Part shown: positions 49,014 to 59,701 of the stretch, one piece after another
Numbering within the stretch: the first letter of the stretch is position 1
Layout: the number at the start of each line of letters is the position of its first letter
Assembly: GCA_021847835.1 (NCBI GenBank)
Contig: JAJZPR010000003.1
Location: forward strand, 1 to 64,000
Reading direction: 5' to 3'
Length of the DNA stretch: 64,000 bases
Source: Pseudomonadota bacterium
GTDB taxonomy: Bacteria; Pseudomonadota; Gammaproteobacteria; Burkholderiales; Thiobacillaceae
Made by a program: the position numbers and the translations under genes
The notes under the pieces: model-generated
Seen by the model: only the letters and a program-made list of their open reading frames with translations
Databases searched by the model: none
Told to the model about the DNA's origin: nothing

Positions 49014-50454
49014 CCATGGTGTTGTTGCGCCCGCCGCGCTTGGCATCGAGCAGGGCGGCGTCGGCGCGCGACAGCGCCATGTTTTCCTGGGAGTCGTTCT
49101 TGCTGTACTCGGTCAGCCCGCCGCTCCAGGCAAGCTTCTGGATGACGCCGGGGATCAGTTCGACCGTCTCCGGCATGCTGGCGCGCAGGCGCTTGGCCAG
49201 TTCCTGTGCGCGTTCCAGTGGAGTGTAGGGAAACAGCACGCAGAATTCGCCCCCGCCCAGGCGCGCGATGAAATCGCTGGCGCGCAGGCTGTCCTTCAGC
49301 GCCTTGCCGAAGGCGACGATCATCTGGTCGCCCGCCTCGTGGCCGAAGGTATCGTTGATCTGCTTGAAGTTGTCGATGTCGAGCAGGAGCAGGCTGTGGG
49401 TCCAGCCTTCCTTGAGGGTCTTGAACAGCTCAGACTGTCTTTCCTCGAAACTGCGCCGGTTGTGGACCTTGGACAGATGGTCGAAGGCCGCCTCGGTGCT
49501 CACCTTTTGCTGGCGGCCGACCTGCAACTGGGCGATCTTGTACATGGTTTTCATCGGCTGCTCGAACTCGGCCAGGCCGACCGGATACTCCGTCCGCAGC
49601 TTGTTCTGGCACATGTCGTTGACCAGGGCGGTCATGGCCTTGAGATTGGCGGCAAGCTTGTTGCCCAGGCGGCCGATCACCGCCATGACGGTGATGGCGA
49701 TCGCCAGGCTCAGCAATACCCAGGCAAACAGGTAGGGCATGGCGGCCTGCAGATTGCCCGGCCGCTTGTGCCAGACCGCGATTTTCCAGGGCGTCCCCGC
49801 CACTTCGATCTCGCTTGCGGGTGCACCGCCTTTGAGCGCCTGATTGCCGCGTTGCATGAGGACGGAAGGTTTGCCGTCATTCTCCTGCTGCAATTCGACA
49901 TAAGCGTCCGTCGTCGGCAGGGGCAGGGTGTCGAACAGCGCGTGCAGTTGCGGCACGTCCTGTTCCAGGATCACGAAGCCGATGCGCTGTTTTCCGGCAT
50001 CGATGACCGGCTGGCTGATGGTCAGCCTGAAGTCGGCCGAGGCGGTCGAACGGTTCAGCCGTGCGGTGCGATCGACCAGACGCCGTGCGCCATCCGGCAG
50101 AAAACCCGGCAGCAGATCGTAGCTTTTCCCCTCCCGCACCAGATAAAGCGCCGCCGCCGGGCTGAGCGCATGCAGATTGGCGGCCTGGGCGCGGCAGGCC
50201 TCGCCATTGCCGGACTCGAAACAGGCCAGGGTTTGCGGGTGGGCGGCAAGGATTTGCGCCTGATGGTGCATGGATTTGGCGAGGAATTCGATCTGGGCCG
50301 CCATGGCGGTTTTCTGCATGGCGGTGGCGGCCGTGTCCTTGGCCTGCCTGGAGAAAAACACCGCCCCGATCGCGATGGCCGCGATGACTGACAGCAAGGC
50401 CGTCAACAGGGCGCCATACCGCGCCAAGGATGGAAGTTTCGCCAATATTTGCAT
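48997..50454 (-). CDS. Membrane GGDEF-domain protein with degenerate active site
   Basis: About 485 residues; I prefer the ATG at 50454 (AAGG seven bases upstream), though the frame is open to 50487. N-terminal helix, a periplasmic sensor of about 230 residues, a second helix (YLFAWVLLSLAIAITVMAVI), a linker, then the GGDEF domain. The metal-site LLLLDIDNFKQINDTFGHEAG is intact, but the signature reads GGGEF: the third, metal-binding acidic residue is Gly. The inhibitory site RxxD (RASD) five residues upstream is intact. So it is more likely a c-di-GMP receptor than an active cyclase. Stands alone. Confidence 0.87.
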   Translation of the reverse strand: MQILAKLPSLARYGALLTALLSVIAAIAIGAVFFSRQAKDTAATAMQKTAMAAQIEFLAKSMHHQAQILAAHPQTLACFESGNGEACRAQAANLHALSPAAALYLVREGKSYDLLPGFLPDGARRLVDRTARLNRSTASADFRLTISQPVIDAGKQRIGFVILEQDVPQLHALFDTLPLPTTDAYVELQQENDGKPSVLMQRGNQALKGGAPASEIEVAGTPWKIAVWHKRPGNLQAAMPYLFAWVLLSLAIAITVMAVIGRLGNKLAANLKAMTALVNDMCQNKLRTEYPVGLAEFEQPMKTMYKIAQLQVGRQQKVSTEAAFDHLSKVHNRRSFEERQSELFKTLKEGWTHSLLLLDIDNFKQINDTFGHEAGDQMIVAFGKALKDSLRASDFIARLGGGEFCVLFPYTPLERAQELAKRLRASMPETVELIPGVIQKLAWSGGLTEYSKNDSQENMALSRADAALLDAKRGGRNNTMVKAAA

Positions 50455-50609
50455 GCGCATGCCTTGCCTCGTCGCCCCCTCTTGCATTCGGGCCGGAATA
50501 CTTTAGCCTCAGCTTACCCTGCGGGCGTGCCGATTTTGGCGATTGTTGGACTTTTGGGCAGGCCCGGAGGCTTGCCGATGCCTCGCACTGCAAAATGGCT
50601 TTTCCGTGG

Positions 50610-51056
50610 TCAGTGCTTGCCGGTGCTGCCGAAGCCGCCCTCGCCGCGGCGGCTTTGCTCGAACTCCTCGACCACCTGCATGTCGACCTGGATCACCGGC
50701 ACCACCACCAGCTGCGCCAGGCGCTCCATGGGCTGCAATACAAAACTGGATTGCCCGCGGTTCCAGCACGAGACCATGAGTTCGCCCTGGTAGTCCGAGT
50801 CGATCAGCCCCACCAGGTTGCCCAATACTATGCCATGCTTGTGGCCCAGGCCCGAGCGCGGCAGGATCAGCGCGGCATAGCCGGGGTCGCCCAGGTGGAT
50901 GGCCATGCCGGTGGGAACGAGATGGGTTTCGCCAGGGTTCACCGTGATGGCCGCATCGATGCAGGCGCGCAGGTCCAAGCCGGCCGAGCCGGGGGTGGCA
51001 TAGTGGGGCAACTGGTCGCGGATTTTTTCGTTGAGGATTTTGACTTCCAGTTTCAT
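50610..51056 (-). CDS. dut: dUTP diphosphatase
   Basis: 148 residues with all five dUTPase motifs: [42 protein letters not shown] and [10 protein letters not shown]. Trimeric enzyme that splits dUTP to dUMP, keeping uracil out of DNA. Transcribed after coaBC with a 10-base gap, the usual order. Confidence 0.96.
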   Translation of the reverse strand: MKLEVKILNEKIRDQLPHYATPGSAGLDLRACIDAAITVNPGETHLVPTGMAIHLGDPGYAALILPRSGLGHKHGIVLGNLVGLIDSDYQGELMVSCWNRGQSSFVLQPMERLAQLVVVPVIQVDMQVVEEFEQSRRGEGGFGSTGKH

Positions 51057-51066
51057 GTCGTTTTGG

Positions 51067-52248
51067 TCAGCTCAGAAGTTTTGCGAGGTGGGAAACGATG
51101 CGGCGCGCCTGGGTGAGCTTGTCGGCCGCGGGCAGGGGGTGGCTGCCCCGGTCGTCCAGCACCACCAGTTCGGCGTGGTCGGCCCCCAGGGTGTGCTGGG
51201 CGAGGTTCGCCACCAGCATGGGCAGCCTCTTTTTCTGGCGCTTGGCCTCGGCGTGTTCCAGCAGCTTCTCGGTCTCGGCGGCGAAGCCCACGCAGAAGGG
51301 CGCTTTCGGCAGCGCCGCGACGCTGGCGAGGATGTCTTTGTTGGGCAAAAGATTCAGAGTAAGCGGCTGCTCACTTTTCTTGATCTTCTGGGCGCCGGCT
51401 TCGGCCGGGCGGTAGTCAGCCACGGCGGCCACGGAAATGAACACGTCCTGTTTGGCGGCGCATTCCATCACGGCATCGAACATCTCGTTCGCAGTGGTGA
51501 CGTTAAAGCGTGACACTCCGGCAGGGGTCGCAAGTGCGGCCGGCCCCGAGATCAGGGTGACCTCGGCGCCGGCCTCGCGCGCGGCGGCGGCGAGCGCATA
51601 GCCCATCTTGCCCGAGCTCAGGTTGGTGATGCCGCGCACCGGGTCGATCGGCTCGTAGGTCGGGCCTGCGGTAATCAGTACCTTTTTCCCGCTCAGCACG
51701 CCGTCGAACAGCATGGCCTCAACCGCCTCAAAAATCGCCTGCGGCTCGCTCATGCGGCCCAGGCCGGTTTCGCCGCAGGCCTGTTCGCCGGAATCCGGCC
51801 CGACGATGTGCACGCCGTCCTCGATCAACTGCGCGAGGTTGCGCTGGGTGGCGGGGTTCGCCCACATCTCGCGGTTCATGGCCGGCGCCAGCATCAAGGG
51901 GCAGGCGCGCGCCAGACAAAGCGTCGAGAGCAGGTCGTCGGCGCGGCCCTGCGCGAGCTTGGCCATGAAGTCGGCGGAGGCTGGCGCCACGACGATTAAA
52001 TCGGCCTGGCGGCTGGCATGGATGTGGTCCATGCCACTGCCGGCAGTGCCCCACAGATCGGTCAGCACCGGCCGCCCGGTCAGCGCCTGCAGCGTGGCGG
52101 TGCCGACGAAATGTGTGGCCGCCTCGGTCATTGCCGCCTGCACCGCGTAACCCGCCTTGATCCACAGGCGCGCGAGTTCCGCCGCCTTGTAGGCGGCCAC
52201 GCCTCCGGTGATGCCCAGGATGATGCTTGCGCGGTGGGTGTCAGTCAT
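51067..52248 (-). CDS. coaBC: Bifunctional phosphopantothenoylcysteine decarboxylase/synthetase
   Basis: 393 residues from the ATG at 52248; the open frame extends upstream but lacks homology there. CoaC half: [18 protein letters not shown], active-site His in [15 protein letters not shown], and PAMNREMW. CoaB half: [20 protein letters not shown] and [13 protein letters not shown] (catalytic Lys). Two steps of coenzyme A synthesis, from phosphopantothenate to phosphopantetheine. Divergent from radC, with 49 bases between starts. Confidence 0.96.
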   Translation of the reverse strand: MTDTHRASIILGITGGVAAYKAAELARLWIKAGYAVQAAMTEAATHFVGTATLQALTGRPVLTDLWGTAGSGMDHIHASRQADLIVVAPASADFMAKLAQGRADDLLSTLCLARACPLMLAPAMNREMWANPATQRNLAQLIEDGVHIVGPDSGEQACGETGLGRMSEPQAIFEAVEAMLFDGVLSGKKVLITAGPTYEPIDPVRGITNLSSGKMGYALAAAAREAGAEVTLISGPAALATPAGVSRFNVTTANEMFDAVMECAAKQDVFISVAAVADYRPAEAGAQKIKKSEQPLTLNLLPNKDILASVAALPKAPFCVGFAAETEKLLEHAEAKRQKKRLPMLVANLAQHTLGADHAELVVLDDRGSHPLPAADKLTQARRIVSHLAKLLS

Positions 52249-52297
52249 GGCAAAAAAGCGGCGAAAAATGCATTCTATACGACGGGAGGCGACAGGC

Positions 52298-52972
52298 ATG
52301 GGGATCAAGGACTGGCCGGCGGACGAACGGCCGCGGGAAAAACTGCTCGAGCGCGGCGCGCACAGCCTGAGCGATGCCGAACTGCTGGCGCTGTTTTTGC
52401 GCACCGGCGTGGCGGGAAAAAGCGCCGTCGAGCTTGCGCGCGAGCTGCTCGACCGCTTCGGCGGCCTGTCGCGCCTGTGCCTGGCCAACCGCGACGAGAT
52501 CTGCGAGGCGCCCGGCCTGGGCCCCGCCAAGTATGCCCAGTTGAAGGCCGTCATGGAAATGGCCGCCCGCGCCCTGAAAGAGGACATGAAGAGCGGCGAC
52601 GCCCTGTCTTCGCCCGCCGCGGTGCGCAGCTACCTGAGCCTGCTCCTCAAGGACAAGCCGCACGAGGAATTCTGGGCCGTGTTCCTGGATGCGCAAAACC
52701 GCGCCATCCAGGCCGAAATGCTGTTCCGCGGCACGCTCACCCAGACCAGCGTCTACCCGCGCGAAGTGGTGAAGCGCGCCCTGGCGCACAATGCCGCCAG
52801 CCTGATCCTGGCGCACAACCACCCCTCCGGCGTGGCCGAACCCAGCCAGGCCGACAGGCTCCTGACACAGACGCTCAGGCAGGCGCTGGCCCTGGTGGAG
52901 GTGCGGGTGCTGGACCATTTCGTGGTGGCCGGGGCGGGCGGGATGTCGTTTGCCGAAGCCGGGCTTTTGTAG
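52298..52972 (+). CDS. radC: RadC-family (UPF0758) JAB/MPN-domain protein
   Basis: 224 residues from the ATG at 52298 with GGGAGG eight bases upstream. N-terminal helix-hairpin-helix-like domain ([32 protein letters not shown]) and a C-terminal JAB metalloprotease-like domain with HNHPSG and the distal Asp/Glu ligands. Originally linked to DNA repair, but the function is not established. Lies between coaBC and rpmB as in many proteobacteria. Confidence 0.92.
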   Translation: MGIKDWPADERPREKLLERGAHSLSDAELLALFLRTGVAGKSAVELARELLDRFGGLSRLCLANRDEICEAPGLGPAKYAQLKAVMEMAARALKEDMKSGDALSSPAAVRSYLSLLLKDKPHEEFWAVFLDAQNRAIQAEMLFRGTLTQTSVYPREVVKRALAHNAASLILAHNHPSGVAEPSQADRLLTQTLRQALALVEVRVLDHFVVAGAGGMSFAEAGLL

Positions 52973-52976
52973 GGGG

Positions 52977-53006
52977 TTGGCTCGGGCGGGAATTTCATGG
53001 CATAAT
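52977..53006 (+). promoter_or_regulatory. Probable sigma-70 promoter of rpmB-rpmG
   Basis: TTGGCT (52977-52982), 18-base spacer, CATAAT (53001-53006), 42 bases before the rpmB start. Confidence 0.5.
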
Positions 53007-53047
53007 CCGCGCTTTTCCGATTTCGGTTAATTTTTGGAGAGCGCATC

Positions 53048-53284
53048 ATGGCTCGCGTATGTCAGGTAACGGGCAAGAAGCCCATGTCTGGGAACAACGT
53101 TTCCCACGCAAACAACAAAACCAAGCGCCGGTTTTTGCCCAACCTGCAAAACCGCCGCCTGTGGGTTGAAAGCGAAAACCGCTATGTCACCCTGCGTCTC
53201 ACCAATGCTGCGCTGCGCACCATCGACAAGAAGGGCATCGATGCCGTTCTCGCCGAAATGCGCGCCCGCGGCGAAAAGATTTGA
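53048..53284 (+). CDS. rpmB: 50S ribosomal protein L28
   Basis: 78 residues, standard length. [20 protein letters not shown] and [20 protein letters not shown] are conserved L28 text. The GGAGAGCGC before the start is a good ribosome site. Followed by rpmG after ten bases. Confidence 0.97.
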   Translation: MARVCQVTGKKPMSGNNVSHANNKTKRRFLPNLQNRRLWVESENRYVTLRLTNAALRTIDKKGIDAVLAEMRARGEKI

Positions 53285-53294
53285 GGGGTAGATC

Positions 53295-53462
53295 ATGGCA
53301 AAAGGCGGACGCGAAAAAATCAAGCTGGAGTCCACTGAGGGCACCGGCCACTTCTACACCACCACCAAGAACAAGAAGACCATGCCCGGCAAGATGGAGA
53401 TCATGAAGTTCGATCCCAAGGCCCGCAAGCATGTGATGTACAAGGAAACCAAGCTGAAATAA
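53295..53462 (+). CDS. rpmG: 50S ribosomal protein L33
   Basis: 55 residues translated directly from the sequence: starts [20 protein letters not shown], contains [20 protein letters not shown] and ends YKETKLK. This is the zinc-independent L33 form (no CxxC pairs). Ribosome site GAGGGG. Second gene of the pair, followed by a terminator. Confidence 0.96.
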   Translation: MAKGGREKIKLESTEGTGHFYTTTKNKKTMPGKMEIMKFDPKARKHVMYKETKLK

Positions 53463-53487
53463 CCCCGGCTTGCTCCACCCCGAAGAA

Positions 53488-53510
53488 CCCGCCGCATGGC
53501 GGGTTTTTTT
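53488..53510 (+). terminator. Intrinsic terminator after rpmG
   Basis: Stem CCCGCC (53488-53493) with GGCGGG (53498-53503), GCAT loop, seven T (53504-53510). Confidence 0.92.
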
Positions 53511-53632
53511 ATGCTTCATTTTGACCGCCTTGACCGGCCGTAGAAGCCGGAATCGCTTGTCACTGCAATACAAGCTGACTAGCCTGAGCGGGTGACGAAT
53601 ATCCGTCATGAACAAAGCCCGGGAGAAAAATC

Positions 53633-54541
53633 ATGTCGCATTTGCAGTCCATCCAGTCCACGCTTCAACCAGGCAGCAACAACTACACCCAGTTGGCCAC
53701 CTACCTGGATACGCATAACGGCATCGCATGGGGTTACATGCATGCGGAGCCGCGGCCGTGTTATACGTACACGCTGCTCACCGACTTCATGCGCTGGTTT
53801 ACGGACCTATCCGAACTGATCGACAGTAGTCCAAAGCAGGGCGAGATTAGCTACGCCGTTATCGCTTCTTCTGTCGCCGGGGTTTTTAACCTGGGTGGCG
53901 ATCTGAGTCTGTTTCATCGACTCATTCTGGAAAAGGACCGGCCGAATTTGCTGAAATATGCTCGTGCCTGCATAGAGCCGCTTTACATGATTGCGGCGCA
54001 TCTCAACAGGCCAAACCTAAAAACAATCACTCTGGTTCAGGGGGATGCCCTGGGCGGCGGCTTCGAATGCGCCTTGTCCGGAAATGCCTTGATCGCCGAA
54101 CGCGGCTGCAAGATGGGGTTTCCGGAGATATTGTTCAATCTTTTCCCCGGCATGGGCGCATTGACCCTGCTGAGCCGCCGCATCGGCTACCAGAAGGCGG
54201 AGCAGATCATCCTGTCCGGAAAGCTCTATTCGGCCGAGGAGCTCTACGAGATGGGGGTGATCGATGTGTTGGCCGAACCGGGCGAGGGCGAGCAGGCTGT
54301 TTACGATTTTGTCAGGAGAGAGGCGCGCGCGAGGAACGGCACCCTTGCCTTGCGGGCGGCGCGGGAAGTCAGCCAGCCGGTTTCCTACGACGAGCTCATG
54401 CGCATTACCGAAATCTGGGTGGATGCGGCGCTCAGGCTGGGGTCCAAGGATTTGCGCATGATGGAACGGCTGGTTTCGCGCCAGAACGGCAAGGCGGAAA
54501 ACCTGGCCTCACAGGCCCAGGGCGCTTTGCTGGCGGGCTAG
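53633..54541 (+). CDS. rpfF: RpfF-type DSF synthase (crotonase family)
   Basis: 302 residues. Crotonase fold with the two catalytic glutamates of RpfF: Glu145 in GGGFECALSGN and Glu165 in GFPEILFNLFPGMGA, twenty apart as Glu141/Glu161 in Xanthomonas. FNLGGDLSLF marks the oxyanion region. RpfF makes cis-2-unsaturated fatty acids (diffusible signal factor) from acyl carrier protein substrates by dehydration and thioester cleavage. It faces rpfC-rpfG, and its 3' end overlaps rpfC by 33 bases, the classical rpf arrangement. The 120 bases before it hold only the rpmG terminator and its leader. Confidence 0.92.
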   Translation: MSHLQSIQSTLQPGSNNYTQLATYLDTHNGIAWGYMHAEPRPCYTYTLLTDFMRWFTDLSELIDSSPKQGEISYAVIASSVAGVFNLGGDLSLFHRLILEKDRPNLLKYARACIEPLYMIAAHLNRPNLKTITLVQGDALGGGFECALSGNALIAERGCKMGFPEILFNLFPGMGALTLLSRRIGYQKAEQIILSGKLYSAEELYEMGVIDVLAEPGEGEQAVYDFVRREARARNGTLALRAAREVSQPVSYDELMRITEIWVDAALRLGSKDLRMMERLVSRQNGKAENLASQAQGALLAG

Positions 54542-57021
54542 GAAATCGTCCATCGCGGCGAGGGCTGCCTGCTGTGCCTCGTTCACCGCCGCCAGCAGTT
54601 CTGCGGCCAGCGGCTGCGCGATCTCGAAAGACTTGATGCGCTCCGCCTCGGCGCAGGCCTCGGCCATGGCCTGCGCGCCGACATCGCTGGCGCCGCCTTT
54701 CAGCATGTGCAACTGCTCCTTCCAGGCGCCGTAGTTGCGGTCCGCCAGGGCCTGGCGCGTCGCCTGCAGGGCATGGCTGCTGTCCTGGCGGTATTCCTCG
54801 ACCAGTTCGCGCACGAAATCGAACCCGCCGCCGAATTCGGCAAGCTCCTTGAGGATGGACTCGTCGAGCACGCTGGCAGGTTTGCGCATCCTGTCAGTCG
54901 CGGGTCTGGAGATGTCGTCCCTGCCTGCAAGGGCGAGCTGCGCGATCTTGTCCTGCAGCAGGCGGCTGTTGACCGGCTTGGTCAGGAAATCGTCCGCGCC
55001 CGCTTCGCGGCACTGCTGCTCGGCCTCGTTGCGCGCGTCCGCCGTCAGCATGATGATGGGCAGATGGTCCTTTTCCAGGAAGCGCCAGCGCTTCACGGTT
55101 TCCGGGCCCGACAGGCCAGGCATGTGCATGTCCATGATCGCCAGCGAAAGTTTTCCGGCATTGGCTTCCAGCAGGTTCAGCGCCTCCTCGCCGTCGCCGG
55201 CCATGAGGACTTCATGGCCGGCATGTTCGAGCAGGCCGCGCATCACGCGCTGGTTGACGGGATTGTCCTCGGCCACGAGGATGCGCAGCCTGGTGCGTCC
55301 CGCCCTGGCCTGGAAGTGCTCGGCCAGCGACACCACGTTGTCCGGCAACTCCTTGCGGCTGGCGGCTTCATGCAGGGCATTGAACAGCAGCGTGGGATTG
55401 ACCGGCGTTTGCAATACCGCGCTGTATCCCGCTTTCATCCAGGCGCCGCACTGGTGCTCGCTGGCGCCAGGGTCGATGAGGATTACCGGAAAATGCCCGA
55501 ATCCCGGGCTATCGTGCAGCAGCCTGATGAACTGGGCGGGATCGTCGCCCACCAGCGCGCGCTCCGCCACCATGGCAACGGGGGCGTCTTCCGGTTTGGA
55601 CAGCAAACGCAACATCGAGCCAGCCTGGCCATCCAGGGGCAAGGCTTCGCCATGCCAGCCGCGGATCAGTTCGGCCAGCCGGTAGCCAAGCTCCGGATTG
55701 GCAATCGTGCCGACCCGCAGTTTTTCCGGCAGCTGTTCTCCTGCGAGTTTTCGCTCCTGGACGGGAAGCTCGAACCAGAATGTCGTGCCTTCTCCCGCTT
55801 GGCTGGCGAGGCCGATATGGCCGCCCATCATTTCGACCAGCTGCTTGGAGATGCTGGTGCCAAGACCGGTGCCGCCGTAACGGCGCGTGATGGAGGCGTC
55901 AGCCTGGGTAAAGCTTTCGAAAATCTGCCGCTGCATTTCCGCCGGGATGCCGATGCCGGTATCGCTGACCTCGAACCTCAGCCAAGTGCGCCCATCTTTG
56001 TCATGGGAAGTCACGAAGACGTCGACCCGGCCATGCTCGGTGAACTTGATGGCATTGCCGATGAGGTTGATGAGCACCTGGCGCAGATGCTGCACATCGC
56101 CATGCAGGAGAAAGGGGGTGCGCGGGGCAATGTGGGCCGCAAGCAGCAGCCCCTTTCTGTGCGCCTGCGGCTCCAGCATCACGACCATCGTGTTCATCAG
56201 TTGATGAAGATCGTAGTCCTCCTTGAGGAGGCTCAGTTTGCCGGCCTCGATGCGGGAGATGTCGAGCACGTTTTCGATCAGATTGTGCAGGCTCATCGCC
56301 GAGGCGTGGATAGCCTGGGTCAGTTCCTGCTGTTCCTTGTTGAGCGGCGTCTCGCGCAGCAGCTCGGCGATGCCGATCACCCCGTTCAATGGGGTGCGCA
56401 ACTCGTGGCTCATGTTGGCCAGGAACGCGGATTTGGCCGCATTGGCTGCTCTCGCCTGTTCGAGGGCTCGATATAGCTGCTTGAGCAGAAACATCGTATA
56501 ACCGGGAATCAGCACCAGCATGATCATCATGCCGGCGGCGATTCCCGTATGCTCCTGCCAGAACGGACTGGCCGCGACGACAAAACCGAAGCCGCCTACC
56601 GACAGGGCGCCGCAGGCGGTTAGGTAGCGGATTCCGTAGCGGAACCCGTTGCCCAGCGTTATCCAGAGATAGACGAAAACCAGGGCGGCGCCCGCTTCGC
56701 CCGTCACCGTCATCAAATAGGTGGTGATGAGGGTGTCGGAAAGCATCCCTAGATAGCGGCGCGTGGGGGATATTTCCTTGCTCAGGAATGCGAGCAAGGT
56801 AAGCACGACAGCCCAGATTACAAAGGCCCACATCAGGAACACTACCCAAGCCGCGTGCTCAGGATAGCCTGCAAGCACATCCTTGTCGCTGAAGTAAAAA
56901 GCGAAAGTCAGTCCGATGACAATGCGGATGAACGTCTGCTGAAGTTCGGTATCCGGTCGAGATCGCACGCGGCGGACGATCGCCCGTCCGCTATCGTAGA
57001 GGCGCGTTTTCAAGCCCTGCA

Positions 57022-57025
<4 letters not shown>
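54509..57025 (-). CDS. rpfC: RpfC-type hybrid DSF sensor kinase
   Basis: 838 residues from the ATG at 57025, overlapping the rpfG stop as ATGA. Begins with a short cytoplasmic part containing DTELQQTFIRIVIGLTF, then about five membrane helices, kinase box NMSHELRTPLNGVIG, ATPase (NLIGNAIKFTEHG, DTGIGIP, GGTGLGTSISKQL), a degenerate receiver-like stretch, a true receiver (ILVAEDNPVNQRVM, AIMDMHMPGLSG, LTKPVNS), and a C-terminal HPt domain with LHMLKGGASDVGAQ. It senses DSF and relays phosphate to RpfG. It is about 110 residues longer than Xanthomonas RpfC because of the extra domain. Confidence 0.92.
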
Positions 57026-58155
<1,130 letters not shown>

Positions 58156-58478
58156 TTGGCTTTCCTCGCCTGCAAAAGGGTTAAGGCATGTGCCGGTCAG
58201 GTAATTCTAGACGCTGCTTCCGGCAGCTTGCGCATGGAATCGAAAATGCTGGCCTGCCCATTGTCGAGGGCAGGCGGGGGCAACGGTTCTAAAAACGGCA
58301 AAATATCGATATAGGTTAAATTATCCTTAAAAACAACGGGTTGCCAAAAGTGCCGGGGCGTGGGGGCGCAGCCACTGCCAGCGGGGGCTGGCTGGGTTGC
58401 GCGGAGTTGGGAAAGCGTGCGGAATCCAGCAAAAAACCCGCCAAATGGCGGGTTTTTTTGCGTCGGATGGCAGCCAGA
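58156..58478. other. Intergenic region between rpfG start and desaturase stop
   Basis: 323 bases without a supported gene. It must contain the rpfG promoter (leftward). An AT-rich patch at about 58290-58335 is the only composition change. The terminator at 58431-58459 is the other recognisable element. Confidence 0.6.
58431..58459 (-). terminator. Bidirectional intrinsic terminator
   Basis: CCCGCC (58437-58442) pairs with GGCGGG (58447-58452), AAAT loop, six A before and seven T after, so it works on both strands. It lies 20 bases beyond the desaturase stop on the minus strand. Confidence 0.9.
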
Positions 58479-59639
58479 TCAGGCATAGCTTCTCAGCTTG
58501 AGCGAGAACTCGCGCAGCGCCTCGATGCCGCTGGCCTCGGCCTTGTGGCACCAGTCCTGCAGGCTTTTGACCAGTTGTTCCTTGGTCAGCGAGGAGCGTT
58601 CCCAGATGTGGGCCAGTTCCTGGCGCATGTGGTAGATCGTGGCCAGCCTGTCGCTTTTTTCCAGCGCCTGCTCGACCTCGGCCCTTTCTTCCTGCTTGAG
58701 CTTGGCGGGCGACAGGTGCAGCCACTCGCGCATTTTCTCGATACTCACGCCCTGCGGCAGAGTGGCCTTGATCTGCGCGTTCATCAGCTTGGCGTAGCGG
58801 GTCATCACATCGTAACGGTGGGTGATGACGGCCTGCACGGTCGAGAAGTCGACCATGGGCTTGGCCGGCTGCCATTTGACCACGGGGGCCACCCTGCGCA
58901 CCTTGGCCAAGCCCAGGGTTTCCAGGATGCGGATGTAGAGCCAGCCGATGTCGAACTCATACCACTTGTTGGACAGCCGGGCGCTGGTGCCGTAGGCGTG
59001 GTGGTTGTTGTGCAACTCCTCGCCGCCGATGAGGATGCCCCACGGCAGGATGTTGGTTGAAGCATCCTCGCAGGCGAAGTTGCGGTAGCCCCAGTAGTGG
59101 CCCACGCCGTTGATGATGCCGGCTGCGGTCACGGGAATCCAGGCCATCTGCACCGCCCAGATGGTGAGGCCGATGGGGCCGAACAGGGCGACGTTGATCA
59201 GCAGCATCAGCACGATGCCCTTGCCGGAATGCGGCGTGTAGACATTGCGTTCGAGCCAGTCGTCGGGCGTGCCGTGGCCGTACTTTTCCAGGGTTTCCGG
59301 GTTCCTGGCTTCGGCACGGTACAGCTCGGCGCCTTCGAAGAACACCTTTTTCAGGCCCATGACCTGCGGGCTGTGCGGGTCTTCCGCGGTTTCGCACTTG
59401 GCGTGGTGCTTGCGGTGGATGGAAGCCCAGGCCTTGGTGACCATGCCGGTGGTCAGCCACAGCCAGAAGCGGAAGAAATGGCTGACGGCGGGGTGCAGAT
59501 CGAGCGCGCGGTGGGCCTGGTGGCGGTGCAGGAAAATGGTGACGGAGGCGATGGTGATGTGGGTCAGCGCCAGTGCGATCAACACATAATTCCACCAGGG
59601 CAGGTTCCACCCCGGCAGATCAAAAACGGATAACAGCAT
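58479..59639 (-). CDS. Membrane fatty-acid desaturase with C-terminal helical extension
   Basis: 386 residues; AAAGGAC eight bases before the ATG. The three histidine boxes of acyl-lipid/acyl-CoA desaturases are present: FLHRHQAHRALD, SIHRKHHAKCE and GEELHNNHHAYG. Several membrane helices flank them. It introduces a double bond into fatty acyl chains with oxygen. The last ~100 residues (LATIYHMRQELAHIWERSSL, DWCHKAEASGIEALREFSLK) are a helical domain outside the desaturase core that resembles the C-terminus of ISL3-type transposases; that likeness is from memory. Lies between rpfG and an MscS gene. Confidence 0.9.
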   Translation of the reverse strand: MLLSVFDLPGWNLPWWNYVLIALALTHITIASVTIFLHRHQAHRALDLHPAVSHFFRFWLWLTTGMVTKAWASIHRKHHAKCETAEDPHSPQVMGLKKVFFEGAELYRAEARNPETLEKYGHGTPDDWLERNVYTPHSGKGIVLMLLINVALFGPIGLTIWAVQMAWIPVTAAGIINGVGHYWGYRNFACEDASTNILPWGILIGGEELHNNHHAYGTSARLSNKWYEFDIGWLYIRILETLGLAKVRRVAPVVKWQPAKPMVDFSTVQAVITHRYDVMTRYAKLMNAQIKATLPQGVSIEKMREWLHLSPAKLKQEERAEVEQALEKSDRLATIYHMRQELAHIWERSSLTKEQLVKSLQDWCHKAEASGIEALREFSLKLRSYA

Positions 59640-59701
59640 GTAATTTGTCCTTTAAAAGCAGACAGTTAAGTTCAGGCATTATGGGCCATTCCCCTTGAAA
59701 A

